Origin: Tetradesmus obliquus
Taxonomy: Eukaryota; Chlorophyta; Chlorophyceae; Sphaeropleales; Scenedesmaceae
Assembly: GCA_030272155.1 (NCBI GenBank)
Contig: CP126205.1
Coordinates: 1,910,501 to 1,974,500, forward strand
DNA length: 64,000 nucleotides
Direction of reading: 5' to 3'
Made by a program: the position numbers and the translations under genes. The notes below the pieces were generated by a model. The model had not been told where the DNA came from. It saw nothing but the letters and a program-made list of their open reading frames with translations, and made no database searches. Shown here piece after piece: positions 33,649 to 46,819 of this stretch (position 1 is the stretch's first letter; each line of letters begins with the position of its first letter).

Positions 33649-36308
33649 GCTGTGCCATGGTGACGCCGCACTGCCGCAGTGACCTGCAGTCACTGCTTCG
33701 CTACAGCCCCAGTAGCTTAGGTGGCGACTGGCACTTGCGCTTCCTGCTGCATCAGCTGCTGCATGCTTTGGCAGCACTGCATGGCCAGGGGCTAGCACTT
33801 GGGGGGTTGTCTGCGCAGCAGCTGCTGCTGCTGCGCCCGGGGTGGCTTGCGCTGCTGGCAAAGCCAGCTGGGACGCTGCTGATGGACAGCAGCAGTGACA
33901 CTGCAGCAGCAGCAGCAGGAGTTACCCTAGGAGGGAGCTTCACCGGCACAAGCAGCAGCACACAGCTGCAGCCTTGGAGTCAGCAGCGGCAACAGCAGCA
34001 GCAGCAGCAGCGGCTAGTTGTTGTGAAGGAGCCCTGGTACAGCCTGCGGCAGCTGACAGAGCTGTGGCGGCTGCGCAGCATCAGCAACCTGGAGTACCTG
34101 CTGTGGCTGAACGCTGCTGCGGGGCGGGTGTGGGGTGACAGGCGGCGGCACCCGCTGGTGCCCTGGGTGATTGACTTCAGCGTGCGGCCGTCAGTGAAAG
34201 GTGAGTTGTGCTTCTGCGCTATTTCGTCACGATTGTAAACCGTACATCATCTTTGGAAACACGTCATGCTTTGGAAACACGTCATGCTTTGGAAACACAT
34301 CATGCTTTGGAAACACGTCGTGCTTTGGAAACACGTCATGCTTTGAAAACACGTCATGCTTTGGAAACACGTCATGCTTTGGAAACACGTCATGCTTTGG
34401 AAACACGTCATGCTTTGGAAACACGTCATGCTTTGGAAACACGTCATGCTGTTTATAATCTGCCTGAATCACACTAAGCACTGTGCGGCAAGGTCTGCAA
34501 GGTGGGTGGGGTGTGTTGAACGCTGCTGCGGGGCGGGTGTGGGGCGACAGGCGGCGGCACCAGCTGCTGCCCTGGGTGATCGACTTCAGCGTGCGGTCAG
34601 TACTGACAGGTGAGCTGTGTGATATGCACTGCTTCGTCGCAATATGCACGACACTATACATCAACTGTGGAACGAAGTTTTGCCAATATAACGCTGCCTT
34701 AACTATGTTGAGAAGTGTGCGTCAAGATTTGCAAGGTGGGTTGGGTGTGTTGCATGCTGCTGCGGGGCGGGTGTGGGCGACAGGCGGCGCCACCCGCTGC
34801 TGCCCTGGGTGATTGACTTCTGTGTGCGGCCTGCGCTTACAGGTGGGTTGCGTGGTTTGCATCTGTTTGTTACAGTGATACACCAAGTATCCTTGATGTC
34901 AACACGTGATATTGATGCAACGCTGCCCCTTATAAATTTGGTAGTGTGCGACAAAGTTGGCAAGGTGAGTTGGTTGTGCTGAATGCTGCTGCGGGGCGGG
35001 TGTGGGGTGACAGACGCCGCCACCCTCTGGTGCCCTGGGTCATTGACTTCAGTGTGCGGCCAGTCTTGCAAGGTAAGATGACAGCAATGACATGTTTGAG
35101 ATGCTGGTAGTGGTAGTGGTAATATTGCAAGCTGGTTACCCGCTGGTGCCTTGGGGATGACTTCAGCGTGCGGCCAGCACTGACAGGTTTGAGCTTGTGA
35201 CAGTTTGTTTATGACAATAATGCCAACGACGCTATGCTGTTTTTTTGTTGCATGCTGGTGCAGTGGAATGCATGGACTCCATGGTCGGACCAACTGCATA
35301 GGCAACTGGTGCTCATGGCGGTGTCTGAGTTGTCGTATGTCTCGTATGCTGCAGGACATACAGCTGCAGGCAGCAGCAGCAGCAGCAGCGCCCCGCCAGG
35401 CTGGCGCGACCTCAGCATCAGTCAGTATCGCCGCATCAAGGGCGATGCGCAGCTCAGCCAAACCTACGCCATGTCAGCTGCAGCAGCCGCTGCAGCAGCC
35501 GGCCTCGCTCCCGGCGAGCGTTATAACAACTGTTATAATATCTACACCAGCCGCCACCCCTGGGCCTGGCCCGGCGGCTGGGGGGATGCGGCATCACCCC
35601 TTGCAGCAGCAGCAGCAGTAGACGGCAGCTCTGGCGATGCAGCAGCAGCAGCGGCAGCGATTGTGCCGCCGCACCACATTAGTAATGAGCCTATGAGTGA
35701 GCTGTCATTTGCCATTTACATGGCCCGGCGGCTGCCTGTTGAGCTGCTGGTTAGTCTGGTGCGGAGGTCTTTCCGGCCTGCGGAGTACCCTGCAAGCATT
35801 GAGGTGCTGTTCCTCAGCAGCCCTGATGAGGCACTGCCCCAATTCTACATGGACCCCAAGGTGAGCCTAAATAGCATGTTATAACACATATAATAACACA
35901 TGTTACAACATCCTCAAAACACCGTCATAAGCATGGACAGGGCATGGTAAGCGTGAAGTTGTCTCACAGCTGTTCGTAGGAGCACGGTTGAGAAGGGCAT
36001 AACGTGCGCTGGAGGGGTTTGGGTGTGGCAGTGTGCAGAGTACCCTGCAAGCATTGAGGTGCTGTTCCTCAGCAGCCCTGACGAAGCACTGCCCCAGTTC
36101 TACATGGACCCCAAGGTGATCGGTGAAACATGTTATGATGTGTTGTAACAGTTCAAGCATCACTGGCACGACATGCAGCTGCGCAGGCATGTTGTTAAGG
36201 CAGTGGCTAGTATGTTGTAGAGGAAGCTGGGTGGCGTGCAGCCGAGGGGTTGGGGTGGCAGGTTGCTGCTGCCCGCAGTTTGCAACGATCTGACTCCAAA
36301 CACTAAGC

Positions 36309-36339
<31 letters not shown>

Positions 36340-37611
36340 CTGGTGACTGCATGTGTCACTTGCCTCAGGTGTTCCAGTCACTCCACCCAGACATGCCTGA
36401 CCTGGCAGTGCCTGCCTGGGCAGCAGATGCGGCTGAGTTTGTGGCGCTGCACAGGTGCAGCACCAGTAGCAGCAACAGCAGCAGCAGCAGCAGCAAGGCT
36501 GGGGTAATGCAAATGTCTACCCTTGGCCTTTGTGCTGCGCTATACATTCATGCCGATAACCCTTGTCTGAGTCCTAATCATCAACTTGAATTGAGCATGT
36601 TTTGTGGCAGCTTCTATGGCACATGTGGCACAGCTCCTGTATTCTGGTCTCTTCAGTAGAACCTCACTGAAGCTTCTCATGCACGTTGTGCTTCTCGTCT
36701 CTATCACGCTACACCCGCAGGGCCGCACTGGAAAGCGAGCAGGTCTCAGCAAACCTGCACCGCTGGATAGACCTCACCTTTGGTGCCGCACTGTCAGGGC
36801 CAGCAGGCCTAGCAGCAAAGAACATCCACCTGGCACCTGGCAGCCAGCAGCAGGGCAGCAGCAGCAGCAGTGAGCCTGCCACGCATGGCGTCTGCCAGCT
36901 GTTCAGCCGCCCACACCCGCCACGCTGCAGCAGCAGCAGCAGCAGCAGCAGCGGCAGGGGTGGTGCTGGAAGCATTGCTGCTGGCGAGGTTCATGGCGCA
37001 CGCATGCTGACAGCAAACACGCCTGACTCAGCAGCGGCAGCAGCAGCAGGTCGCCAACAGGTGCAGCCCGCCAGTTCTGATACCAGCAGCAGCAGCAGCA
37101 GCAGGCACCAGGCTGCACACCCCTCAACCACCGCCACTGATCTACTGCCAGGTGCACAGCCTACAACAACAGGAGCAGGTGCAGGAGTGATTAGTGCTGA
37201 TCCAGACTTCCTGAACCCGGCTGCAGAACCGCTGCCGCCTCCATCCCCTGCTGACCTGGCTCAGTGCTGGCTGCAGCTATCCAGCCTGGAAGCTGCTGCA
37301 GCTGCCGGCTGCTGGCAGCCAGGAGCAGCAGCAGCAGCAGCAGTGGTGCCAGCATCGCAGCCTCTTGCAGCAGCAGCAGCTGGCAGCAGTGTGGCTCGCC
37401 TCAGTCAAGCCTGGATGCAGGATGCCGGCAGGCCAGGAGACAGCAACAGCAGCAGCAGCAGCAAAATGCAGGATAGTAACTTTCAGCTGCTGCCAGCTGC
37501 TGCTGCCGACCTGGCAGCAGTTGGCCACATAGCACTGAAGCTGTACCAGCAGCAGCAGCAGGATGTAGCGCTGGGCAGGGCTGCTGGCATCATGACAGCA
37601 GAAGCAATTAT

Positions 37612-37644
<33 letters not shown>

Positions 37645-38235
37645 TGACATGCATAAAAACCTACAGCAGCAGCAGCAGGAGTGTGTGTTTCAGCCGTCGT
37701 TGCTGCAAGGTGTGCCTGCCGCTGTCGCTCTCTTTGCGCAGCAGTGTGCCGCAGGCCAGCTGTCTGCTACTGGACTGCTGCACAGCAGCTTCTTCCCCAG
37801 CTGGATGGAGCAGGCCAGGAACTTCATGCTGAAGCTGCTGTTCACACAGCAAGTTCACTGTGAACTCCAGCGCAGTTGCCAGCCCAGCAGCAGCAGCAGC
37901 AGCAGCGATGGTGCACAAGACACAGCTGCTGCTCCTGCTGCTTCGGCTGCAGACAGTAGTGGTGTAACCGGCAGTGGTGTAACCAGCAGTCACTGCTGGC
38001 GTTTGGGTGACGCCTTTGAGTCCCTTGCTCGCCTGTCTGCGCCAGGCGGCGAGCTGCAGCAGCTGGGGCAGTGCCCAGAGGCTCTGCAGCTGTGCCTGCC
38101 AGCTGTGCTGCATGTTATACGCAACAGGCTGCTTGGACAGCAGCAGCAGCAGCAGCAGCAGTGGCAGGGATGCAGCAAGCCAGGGGCTGCTAGGCATGCA
38201 GGTTGTAGTGCTGGTGATGCGCAAGGCGACAAACT

Positions 38236-38277
<42 letters not shown>

Positions 38278-40568
38278 TTTTGTTGATGCAGTGTGTCTGG
38301 TCATCTTGCGGCTTGTGTCAGTGCTGCCGCCACTGCAGCTGCAGCAGCACCTGCTGCCGCTGCTGCAGGAGCTGCTGACAGCAGACAGCGAGGAAGACAG
38401 TCCAGCAGCAGCAACAGCTGCTGGCATACGTGCATCAGAAACTGCAGCAGCAGCTGCAGCGCCAGGTCAACAGGCAGCAGACATCAATGCTGCTGCCGCT
38501 GCTGCTGCTGCTCTGCGCATTGCAGCTCGCAGGCGGGCAGTGCTGCAGCCGCTGCTGTGGCAGATGCTGCTGAGCAAGCTGCCGCAGCAGCAGCTGCTGT
38601 CAGCGCTGCTGCCGCCGCTGCTGGCGGCTGCTCTTGAGCCTCAAAGAGACTGGCTGGCTGGAGACCCAGCAGCAGCAGCAGCAGCAGGTTCACAGCTGCT
38701 GTGCATTGGCAATGGCATTGTGAGTAGTAGCAGTAAGCCCAGTGTGACACCTGGCAGCAGCATGCCAGCAGCAGGCTTCCTTGCTTTGATGCCAGGCATT
38801 GCAGCGGCGGCAGCCGCAGCAGCATCACCAGAAGCTACAGCAGCAGCAGATGGTCTTGGTGACCAGCAGCAGCAGCAGCAGCAGCATCAGTGCAGCAGCT
38901 CTCAAGGACAGCTGGCCGCCAGCTGCCTTGCCACGCTGGCTCAGGCGCTGCCATTTCCTGTGGTGTGCCAGTTTGTGCTGAGGCCGCTACTGATAGCCCT
39001 GCCATACACTGGCACCAGCAGCAGCAGCATTGGTGCTGCAACAGCCAATGGTGTTGTTTGTCACACTGGCTCTGAGCCTAATGGGGCAGCGCAGGCACTG
39101 CTCGCAGTGGGCAGTGTGCTGCCAGCTCAGCTGGCTGCTGAGTTTGTGTTCATGCCTGTCCTGCAGCTGGGGCTGCAGCCGCTGCTCAGCAGCAGCAGCA
39201 GTGCAGCAGCTGCAGGCAGCCCGAGAGCATCAACCAGCAGCAGCAGACGGTCATCTGCAGGAGCAGCAGCAGCAGCTGCTGCTGCTGCTGCTGGTGAGGA
39301 TGTGGCCCGGGTAGCAACACACACTGCAACTGCTCTGCCGGTGCTTGAAGGCTTGTTAGCGCATGTGCTGCCGGCACTGAGTGTTGAAGCAGTGCTGCCG
39401 GCCTTGGCTGATGTATCATCACCAAAAGCAGCAGCAGCAGCGACAGCAGCAGTAGCAGCAGGTGTGGGCGTTGGTACCATGAGTGCAGCAGCTAGCAGTG
39501 CTGGAGGTGTTGGACTAGCGGGAGTGCAGGGATCCAGCAGTAGTATGGCGGTGACTGCTGCTGGCAACAGGGCGAACACTCCTCCTTCTGCACCCAGCAG
39601 CAGCAACAGCAGCAGCAGTGCAGCAGCAGCTGCAGGAAAGCGCAGCACAGCAGGTGTGCAGCTGCACCAGCTGTCGAAGCTACTGCTGCAGCCGCCAGAA
39701 ATGCAAGCAGTGCAGGACAGCCCTCTGCTGTATCCTCGCATTGCTGCGCTGCTGCTGCTTTCATTGGAGCAAGCTTCAGTATCAGCAGCAGCTGGAGACA
39801 GCAGCAGCAGCAGCAGTTGTGCGGCGCTTGTGCGCAGCTGGCTACTGCCGCAGGTGCTGCTGCCGCTGCTAGGGTCAGCAGCAGAGCCGTGGCAGCAGCA
39901 GCAGCAGCAGCAGGCTGTGGCACGCTGCTACTGGCGCACTGTGCTGCTGCTGTATGCTGCTGCTGTTCGGCAGCTGGGGCTCAAAGAAGTGCGGGAGGTT
40001 GTGTCAGCCTGGCACGGCGTTGAGGTGCGTTACATTCACTATGTCAAACCTTGTTACTTTATGTGTCACAATAGGCCCTCATTTTGTTCGGAGTCATGCG
40101 GGCCAGGACGTTGCAGGACGATGTTGTACAGTTCCCTGTGTTACTGCAAGCCTTTCCTGCTTTGCAGCAAGACGTACGTAAAAGATATCAAAGACCATCA
40201 AACCTGCACACATGAACCGTGGACCCATCTGCATGCTGAACACTGTTCTGGCTGCTCTGTTGCTGCAGGTCTGGCTGTCAACTGAAACTGCCTGGGAGCC
40301 TCAGCAGCACGTGTGCACGCAGATACATCTGAATGCTGAGCTGTTTTTGTCTGGCGGCTGCTTTGTCTGTGCAGGTTTGGCTGTCAACTGAGACTAGCTG
40401 GGAGCCTCAGCAGCCGCCGCTGCTGTCACCCCTGGACTCAGCACCTCAGCAGCAGCAAAGCGAGCCCCACCCGTTGCAGCTGCTGCACATGCTTGCACAG
40501 CAGGAGCAGGCGGCTGCTGCAGCGGTGGCAGCAGCAGCAGCAGCACAAAACACGGGTACCAGTGGCAC

Positions 40569-40603
<35 letters not shown>

Positions 40604-41155
40604 TGTTGAATTCAAATGGATGGCCGCTGCCTGGCATGCTTGAAGCTCCACTTGCTCCCAAGACCCCCAAAGCAGCAGCAGCATCAGCAACAGCGCTGAG
40701 CAGCGGAAGCACAGCAAGCAGCAATGCAGCTAGTACTGCCGAACCCAACAGCAGCAGCAGTGGTGCAGTGAGCAGGAGCAGCAGCGGCAACATATCAGGC
40801 CGAGTCAGCCACCTGCTGCAGCGCATTGCCGAGGAGAAGGTTGTGCGGCGCAGCCTGAACACAACACACGAGTTTCTAGAGGGTGTGGGATGGAGCATGC
40901 CGCGACCAGTGTCTGCATCAGCAGCAGTTGCTGCAAATGACGCAGCAGCAGCAGCAGCGTCAGCTGGCGCTGAGGCAGCTTCTGCAGCAGCTGCTGCTGC
41001 TGCTGCACCGGCTGCTGTTGGACTGGCTGAGCTGCTTCAAGCTGACCATCCCATGATGTCTAGGACAGCATCAGCGCCTGTGGATGCAGCAGCAGCTGCA
41101 GCTGCACCTGCCGGGCTGTTGTCACAGGCTTCAAGCCTGCAGCAGCAGCAACCTG

Positions 41156-41199
<44 letters not shown>

Positions 41200-44100
41200 G
41201 TAAAGACGCCCGGCTCTGCTGCTACTGCTGCAGCTGCCGTCAAGGGCAAGCCGCGAGAAGCAGCAGCAGCAGCAGCAGCAGCGGCAGCAGGCAGTAGCAC
41301 ATACACAGCAGCTGCACCGCTGGGTGTAGCGTCAAAGCCGGCCAGCGCGGCTGCAGGACTGACTGCTGCTGCAGCTGCTCCCGGAGCTGTTCCTGTACAC
41401 AAGCAAACTGCTGCTGGGCATGCTGCTGCTGCTACTGCCGCTGGCCGTGGCTGGGCTTCTGAGCTGAAGGAGTTGCGGCTGCTGCTGGAGTCACCTGCGC
41501 GCGCTGCAACAGGTGCGGCAGCTGTCCTTTTGGTGTGTTGTGTTTGTTGCACTGCTGTGAGGGCGAGATCACTTTCATCCTGCAAGCGCTGTGCCCCACT
41601 GCTGAAGCAGCACTCCAGTGGTTTGCAGTATGCTCGCCTGAATCTTGTGTCATCTCTCCTGCTGTTGCATGCCCTGCTCTGGCCCACGTGCAGTCCTCTG
41701 TTCCTCTGCTCAACGCGCTGCCTTCCCTTGCTTGCTGCTTTCTGCATTTGCAGCTGAGCAAGGGCCCTCAGCAGGCAAGGAGTGGTTCTGGCTGCTGCAC
41801 AACCCCCGCCTGGACCCCACACACCTGCTGCCAGTACTCACCCCTCCACCAACCGCCGGCAGCAGCAGCAGCAGCAGCGGCAGCAGCAGGCCGTGGCGCT
41901 CTGTAGCTGGCTGCTGGTGGGAGCCTGGCTGGAGCTTGGGGGCTGTGGCGCTGCATGCCTGGCCGGCTCACCGAGAGAGAATGCGGGCGCTGGCAGTTGA
42001 TCCTCTGGAGAGGTGGCTAGCCACTGCAGGTAAAGGTTGGGTGGTGTGTAGGTGACTGATGCTGTAGATGCTGCATGTGTTTACGCATGCGGGCGCTGGC
42101 TGTTGATCCAGGGAGAGGTGGCTGGCTACTGCAGGTGCGCATTAGGTTCTGTGCAATTTGTGATTATGTGGTTTGGAGGCTGGTGTTTTTGATGAAGAGC
42201 GGGCGCTGGCAGTTGCTCCTGAGGAGAAGCGGCTGGCGAGTGCAGCTGAGCACACAGATCGAGTGCTGCGTGATCAGTGTCATGCTGGCGGGAGCTTGGT
42301 TGCTGTGTGGTTGCATGCGTGGCCTGCGCACAGGGAGCGCATGCGGGCACTGGCTGTTGATCCTGGAGAGAGGTGGCTGGCGACTGCAGGTGAGCGGGTC
42401 TTGTGGCGTGTTAGCTTTATCACCTGTGCTTGTAAACTACTCTAAAGAGCACGTGTGTCATCTGCGAGGATAATAGCTTGGATGCAGGGGTTCCGCAGCT
42501 GCAAGCTCCGTTGTTACCGAGCCCTCGACATATGCATCACACTGTGTGGCGTGGTGCCCTTATGCCTTTCTTCATCTTATCTCACCTCCCTGACGCAGGC
42601 CGCAGTGGCGTGCGTGAGGGTGGCAGCGCAGCAGCTTCTTCCGTGGTGCGGGTGTGGGAGCTGGCAGATGCCGAGACAAAAGTGCAGTACGCAGGGCACA
42701 GCGCAGCAGTGCACAAGCTGGCATTCTTAGGCCCTGGCAGTGCGGCAGTAGCTTCGTTGGATGTTTCTGGCGCGATTCATGTCTGGTCCCGCAGCACAGG
42801 CAGGCAGCTGACATGCTTTATCCCAGAGGAGATGCCAGATGCTATCGGCGGTTTAAGGCCGCGTCAAAACCCCACAGACCTAAACATATTGGGGCCGCTG
42901 AACCCTGCAGCGGAGGGCGCAGGCACAGCGGCAGGTCTTTCCAGCAGCTCTGTACACAGTGGCAGCAGCGGATCTGGACCAGCGGCCTCAGGAGGACCAG
43001 CAGCAGCAGCAGCGGCGGCGGCGGCGGCGGTTAGTCAGCATGCGGACGGCTCCTCTGCAGCAGCAGCAGCAGCAAGTGTGTCATCGCCCGGGGGCTTCCT
43101 AGAGCGTGGCTGCAGCAGTGGCAGGGGCTGGCAAGCACTGGCCACCCTGCCGACCAGCAGGCAGCTGTCAGGCGCTGCTGCTGCAAGCACATCCGATGTC
43201 CACCAGCTGGACGCTGCTGCTGATGCTGGATCAGTCCAAGGCTCTGTTGTTGGCAGTGCGCCGTCTGCTGCCTTGGCTCTTGGCGGTCAGCTGGGTTACA
43301 CTTGCATGGCAGCTGTGGGCACAAGCGATGCATTTGCTGACAGGACAGGCCTGCTTGGCAGCAGCAGCAGCAGCAGCAGCAGTGGCGATGGTTACACTGG
43401 CGGCTATGGCAGCTGTGGGTTGCTGCTTGCAGGAACTGCAGACGGGCATGTCTGCTGCCTGGATGTAGAGTCTGGCGCTCTTGTTGAGGACTTTGTGGCG
43501 TGCTGGGAGCCCCGACAGCCAAGGCAGCTAGCAACAGCAGCAGCAGCAGCAGGTCTAGGCTACTACAGCCAGCAGCAGCAGCAGCAGCTCAACCCGCTGC
43601 TGCTTGCAGGCGGCAGCGGAAGTGCCGGCTGGGAGGATCCTTCAAGCTGCGTGGTCTCTGCAGTTTGCAGCAGCAGCAGCGGCGGCGGCGGCGGCTGGCT
43701 GGCCGCTGGCAGCGGCAGCGGCAGATTGTTACTGTTAGATTCAAGGGCTGGGCTGGTTGTGGGCAGCTGGCAGGCACACAATCAGCGGCTGAGTCAGCTG
43801 CAGGGGCTTGCAGGATCCCGAGGTGACTGGCAGCTGCTCAGCTGCTCACTCGACAAAACCCTAAAGCTTTGGGATCTGCGGATGCTCAGGCACACGAGGC
43901 ACTGGTCTGGCAGCAGCAGCAGCAGCAGCAGCGTGCCTGTTGCTGCCTTCAAGGGCACACGAGATGGGATCGAGGGCTTTGTGGTGTACCAGGATGCAGC
44001 GATCGTGTATGGCGGCGCAAACCTCGGACTTGCGCCGCTTGACAGCGGTGGCAGCAGCAGCAGCGTGCCAAGTCAGCAGCAGCAGCAGGGGTGGTCGGCG

Positions 44101-44310
44101 CCGGCAGCAGCAGTGACACGCAACGTGCGCATGACAGGCATCCGAGGTGGCAGTGCGCGGGGTTTAGGGTCTGGCGGGAAGGGTTCCCGTGAGGGTTTAG
44201 GGCCTAAGGCGGCGTCATCTGGCTCTGCCATTGTGGGGCTTGGGCTGCTGCCGCACAGCAAGCTGCTTGTGGTTGGCTCAGAGGATGGGCAGCTGAAGAT
44301 TTGCAGGTAG
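32454..44310 (+). CDS. GFS12: GFS12/WDR81-type BEACH-WD40 protein
   Basis: Eight exons join in phase: 32454-32535, 32749-34200, 35355-35860, 36369-36454, 36721-40024, 40375-41512, 41754-42029 and 42599-44310 (TAG), giving 2851 residues. Order of parts: an N-terminal kinase-like region ([18 protein letters not shown]); the segment [16 protein letters not shown] with [10 protein letters not shown]; then BEACH ([88 protein letters not shown]). A very long Ala/Ser/Gln-rich middle follows, and then C-terminal WD40 repeats ([46 protein letters not shown]). These match human WDR81 and plant GFS12 segment by segment. Known role: WDR81 acts in endosomal maturation and GFS12 in plant vacuolar and endosomal sorting. 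Exon 1 and its join are less certain. Several introns carry partial exon copies. Confidence 0.9.
34252..34455 (+). repeat. 18-bp minisatellite, about 11 units, in a GFS12 intron
   Basis: Unit tttggaaacacgtcatgc, nearly perfect, about 11 copies, starting 50 bases after the true donor at 34200. The unit length is a multiple of three, so it is open in several frames (FGNTSC or similar). Each unit carries an ACGT core (CACGTCAT). Confidence 0.92.
34517..35190 (+). repeat. Four donor-side copies of GFS12 exon 2 end
   Basis: Copies near 34517, 34749, 34985 and 35140 repeat the end of exon 2. The first and third code [14 protein letters not shown], and three read LLPWVIDF or LVPWVIDF. Each ends in a donor-like ag|gt, and the last is short and decayed. 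They follow the true donor at 34200, and none includes the body of exon 2. Confidence 0.88.
36036..36116 (+). repeat. Donor-side copy of GFS12 exon 3 end
   Basis: Codes [20 protein letters not shown] then FYMDPK and ends accccaag|gtgatc, nearly identical to the end of exon 3 at 35860. It lies 180 bases downstream of that donor. Confidence 0.9.
40268..40315 (+). repeat. Acceptor-side copy of GFS12 exon 6 start
   Basis: After gctgcag it codes [13 protein letters not shown], then diverges. The true exon 6 at 40375 starts [15 protein letters not shown]. Confidence 0.88.
42088..42392 (+). repeat. Three donor-side copies of GFS12 exon 7 end
   Basis: Copies at about 42088-42134, 42197-42240 and 42293-42389 repeat the end of exon 7 ([17 protein letters not shown]). 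Two end actgcag followed by gtg. The last copy is longest and reaches back to the [12 protein letters not shown] part. Confidence 0.88.
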
Positions 44311-44462
44311 TTGTTGCAGTTGAGATGTGATCCAGCATTATTGAGCAGTGTGTAGGGCGCTGTGCCAGCTGTATCAAATGCAACCCAGTAATGGACCTGT
44401 GACCTGTGCCAGGACACGTGTCAGTGGCTGTTGAACAAAGTTACAAGTTCAGCCACAGCATT

Positions 44463-44550
44463 GTTGCCATCTTTAAGGCAGCTGCTCTGCCGCAGAACAA
44501 CCTGCTGGTGGTTGGTTTGGAGGTTGGGCAGCTGAAGGATGCAGGCAGTC
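44463..44550 (+). repeat. Copy of the GFS12 terminal coding segment beyond the stop
   Basis: About 80 bases resemble the last codons of GFS12: LLVVGLEVGQLKD here against [13 protein letters not shown] before the stop at 44310. The copy is in the 3' flank and is out of use as coding sequence. Confidence 0.7.
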
Positions 44551-46819
44551 GCAGCTAACATGCCTGTGCCCATGTACCACATGCTACTTGGCAGTTGCCC
44601 CTGTGCTGGGCATGCTCTCTGCTGTTGCAGCACAAGCGGATGATCAGAAACACCGTTGACATTGGAAGTTCAAGCTACAGCATGACTGCGCACCAGGAAA
44701 GGTGCACAGGGGACAGGCCCCTAGGGGAGGGGAGGGCAGAAAATGCGCGAGAGAGAGACAGGCGCGACAGAGAGGCCTACTATGGCAGGCGCGCAGAAGA
44801 AGAAGAAGAGGGGTTACACGGTGTGCACAGGCAACTACGTTGGCAGGCGCGCCAAAAAACTCAGAAATCTTAAAGTAGATGCATACATATGAACCAATGA
44901 TGGAAGTATGTGCATGGCGGGTCGTGAGGCAAGTACCTGGTGCCCTAAGTTGTCCGATCTACGATCGGTGGCACATGTGGTAAACCGTCAGATAGAATTT
45001 CGCCTATTGCACATCGCACAAGTTTTCTCGCTGCCAGCAGCCCCAGGAGTGGCAGTACGGACCCTGAGGTGAGCATGATGGCTCAAGCATATTACACAAC
45101 GCATTATCATATGCGTGATCTGTAATGCAATGATCGGCACTTATAATCAGTTTTTTCAACAACCAACTGCGATCCTGCTGGCGGGCGATGGCGGGCTTTG
45201 GCGGGCTTGCACAGCTATCGTCGCAGCGACAAGTCACACAGAGCAGTCCGTTCAATGATGTGATCATACCGATTTATTATCTTTTTTAGGTTCTTCTTCC
45301 ATCGGTTGTCGTTGATGTCACCTCGTGGACGCCGGTCGTGCAGGCAGAAGATCTAACGGACAGCAAATACGATTTGCGGGGGCCCCGTTTGAAGGCCTGT
45401 GCGGCCTAGGGCACGGGCCGGCGCTGTGCACAGTGCCCCCACTTTGGAGCAAGCGTTCTTGCTGCAGCTTAATCCACACAGGCTGGATGCTCCTGAACTT
45501 GCAGGGGTGGTTGCATGTACTTACGAGGGTACATCACACTGGCTTGCACCGGCCACACATGTCTGCACGTGAAGAGCCCCTCCCGTGCACCAATGCACAG
45601 GACTACTGCCACTGTGCCTCCCACAACGCCAAACCAGCCTGCGAGATCAGCACTGCGATCCTGCTACCAATCTCGTCACAGCAGCGACGCCACTCAAGCC
45701 TGCAGGAGGATAACAGATGTACGTGTGCCGCTTGCTGCTGAGCACATGCACACAGTGGGAGATAGGTGCCACAGCACTTGCAGCAGTTGCGCATAACAGA
45801 TAAGGCGGATGACAATGCCGAATGCAGCAGAGGCGGGTACCTGCAGCAAATGCCACAGCCGCCGCGCTGCACGCGTGTCACTGCAATTGCAGCTGGCCAA
45901 GACAGCCACAACAATCCATCATCCACCTGGCATCGACAGCAGACACGCACACATACATAAGCATACAGACGACAACAGGCTCAATGTTGCTGCGGCAGCA
46001 CAACCATAGTCAAGTGAATGCTGCAAACAATACAGTACAAGGGTTGCGGTCCACTGAACCGCAGCACGGCGCCAGCACCTGCAACAGTGTCACAGGGACA
46101 GCAAACACACACTGCTGTGTCCATGGCACAGCATCAATACTGCATCCTAGATTTCACAGTGTTTTGCTGATCCAACATAAAGACCGCGCTTACTCAGGAC
46201 GAGGCACATGCAGTACGAATGGTATGCAACCATGCATACAACAGTGTGACGGCGGCATGGCATGCTGCGGTCTCACCAGCATCTGCAGTCAAACACAAGC
46301 TCTACATACACCACACGCGGTAGCCTATCGCCTCTTCTTCTGAGAAGCTCAAGGCCAGGCTCTATCCCATGCATACGCAACATCAACCTCACACCAATGC
46401 AACACAGACGCCGTGTAAAGCACACACACACACGCACACCTCCAACACACGGATAATGCAGCAAATGCATCCTCTCAGCATGGCTCGCACACACAGCCGC
46501 TACACAGACACACAGCCGCTGCAGCAGAGCTCCCTGTGCAGAAACACACTCCACACCTACCCCGCAAACGTTCACCAAAGCGACACACATACAGCCAAAC
46601 TATCCACTCCTAACACACACAAAGCCACAAACAGCCCATTGTTGTGTTTACCACTGTAGCGGCTCATGCTCAGGGTTGGACCCTCAACCCTCAACGCCAT
46701 GACAACCTTCCAGCACACTGTATTTTCTAAGCCAGCGCAGCGCTGCTCCGGGCAGCGACTGTCCATCGCGTCCCAGCTGCGCCCTTGCGCTGAACGCATG
46801 TGCACAAACCAACAAGGCG
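44551..46819. other. Convergent spacer between GFS12 and PFK
   Basis: No supported gene. Frames are short or of biased composition. 46395-46640 is CA-rich (many cacaca stretches) without a fixed repeat unit. 44740-44790 is purine-rich (gagaga). Confidence 0.45.

Noticed and set aside
34252-34455. Regular 18-bp direct repeats that could suggest a CRISPR array
   Set aside because: The units are contiguous with no variable spacers, and the setting is an intron of a nuclear gene. It is a minisatellite.
44155-44215. Two ggtttaggg strings like plant telomere repeats
   Set aside because: They lie in an open coding exon of GFS12 ([16 protein letters not shown]), are not tandem and are only two in number.
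46395-46640. CA-rich stretch as a possible repeat array or regulatory element
   Set aside because: No fixed unit and no conserved motif; ordinary low-complexity spacer.
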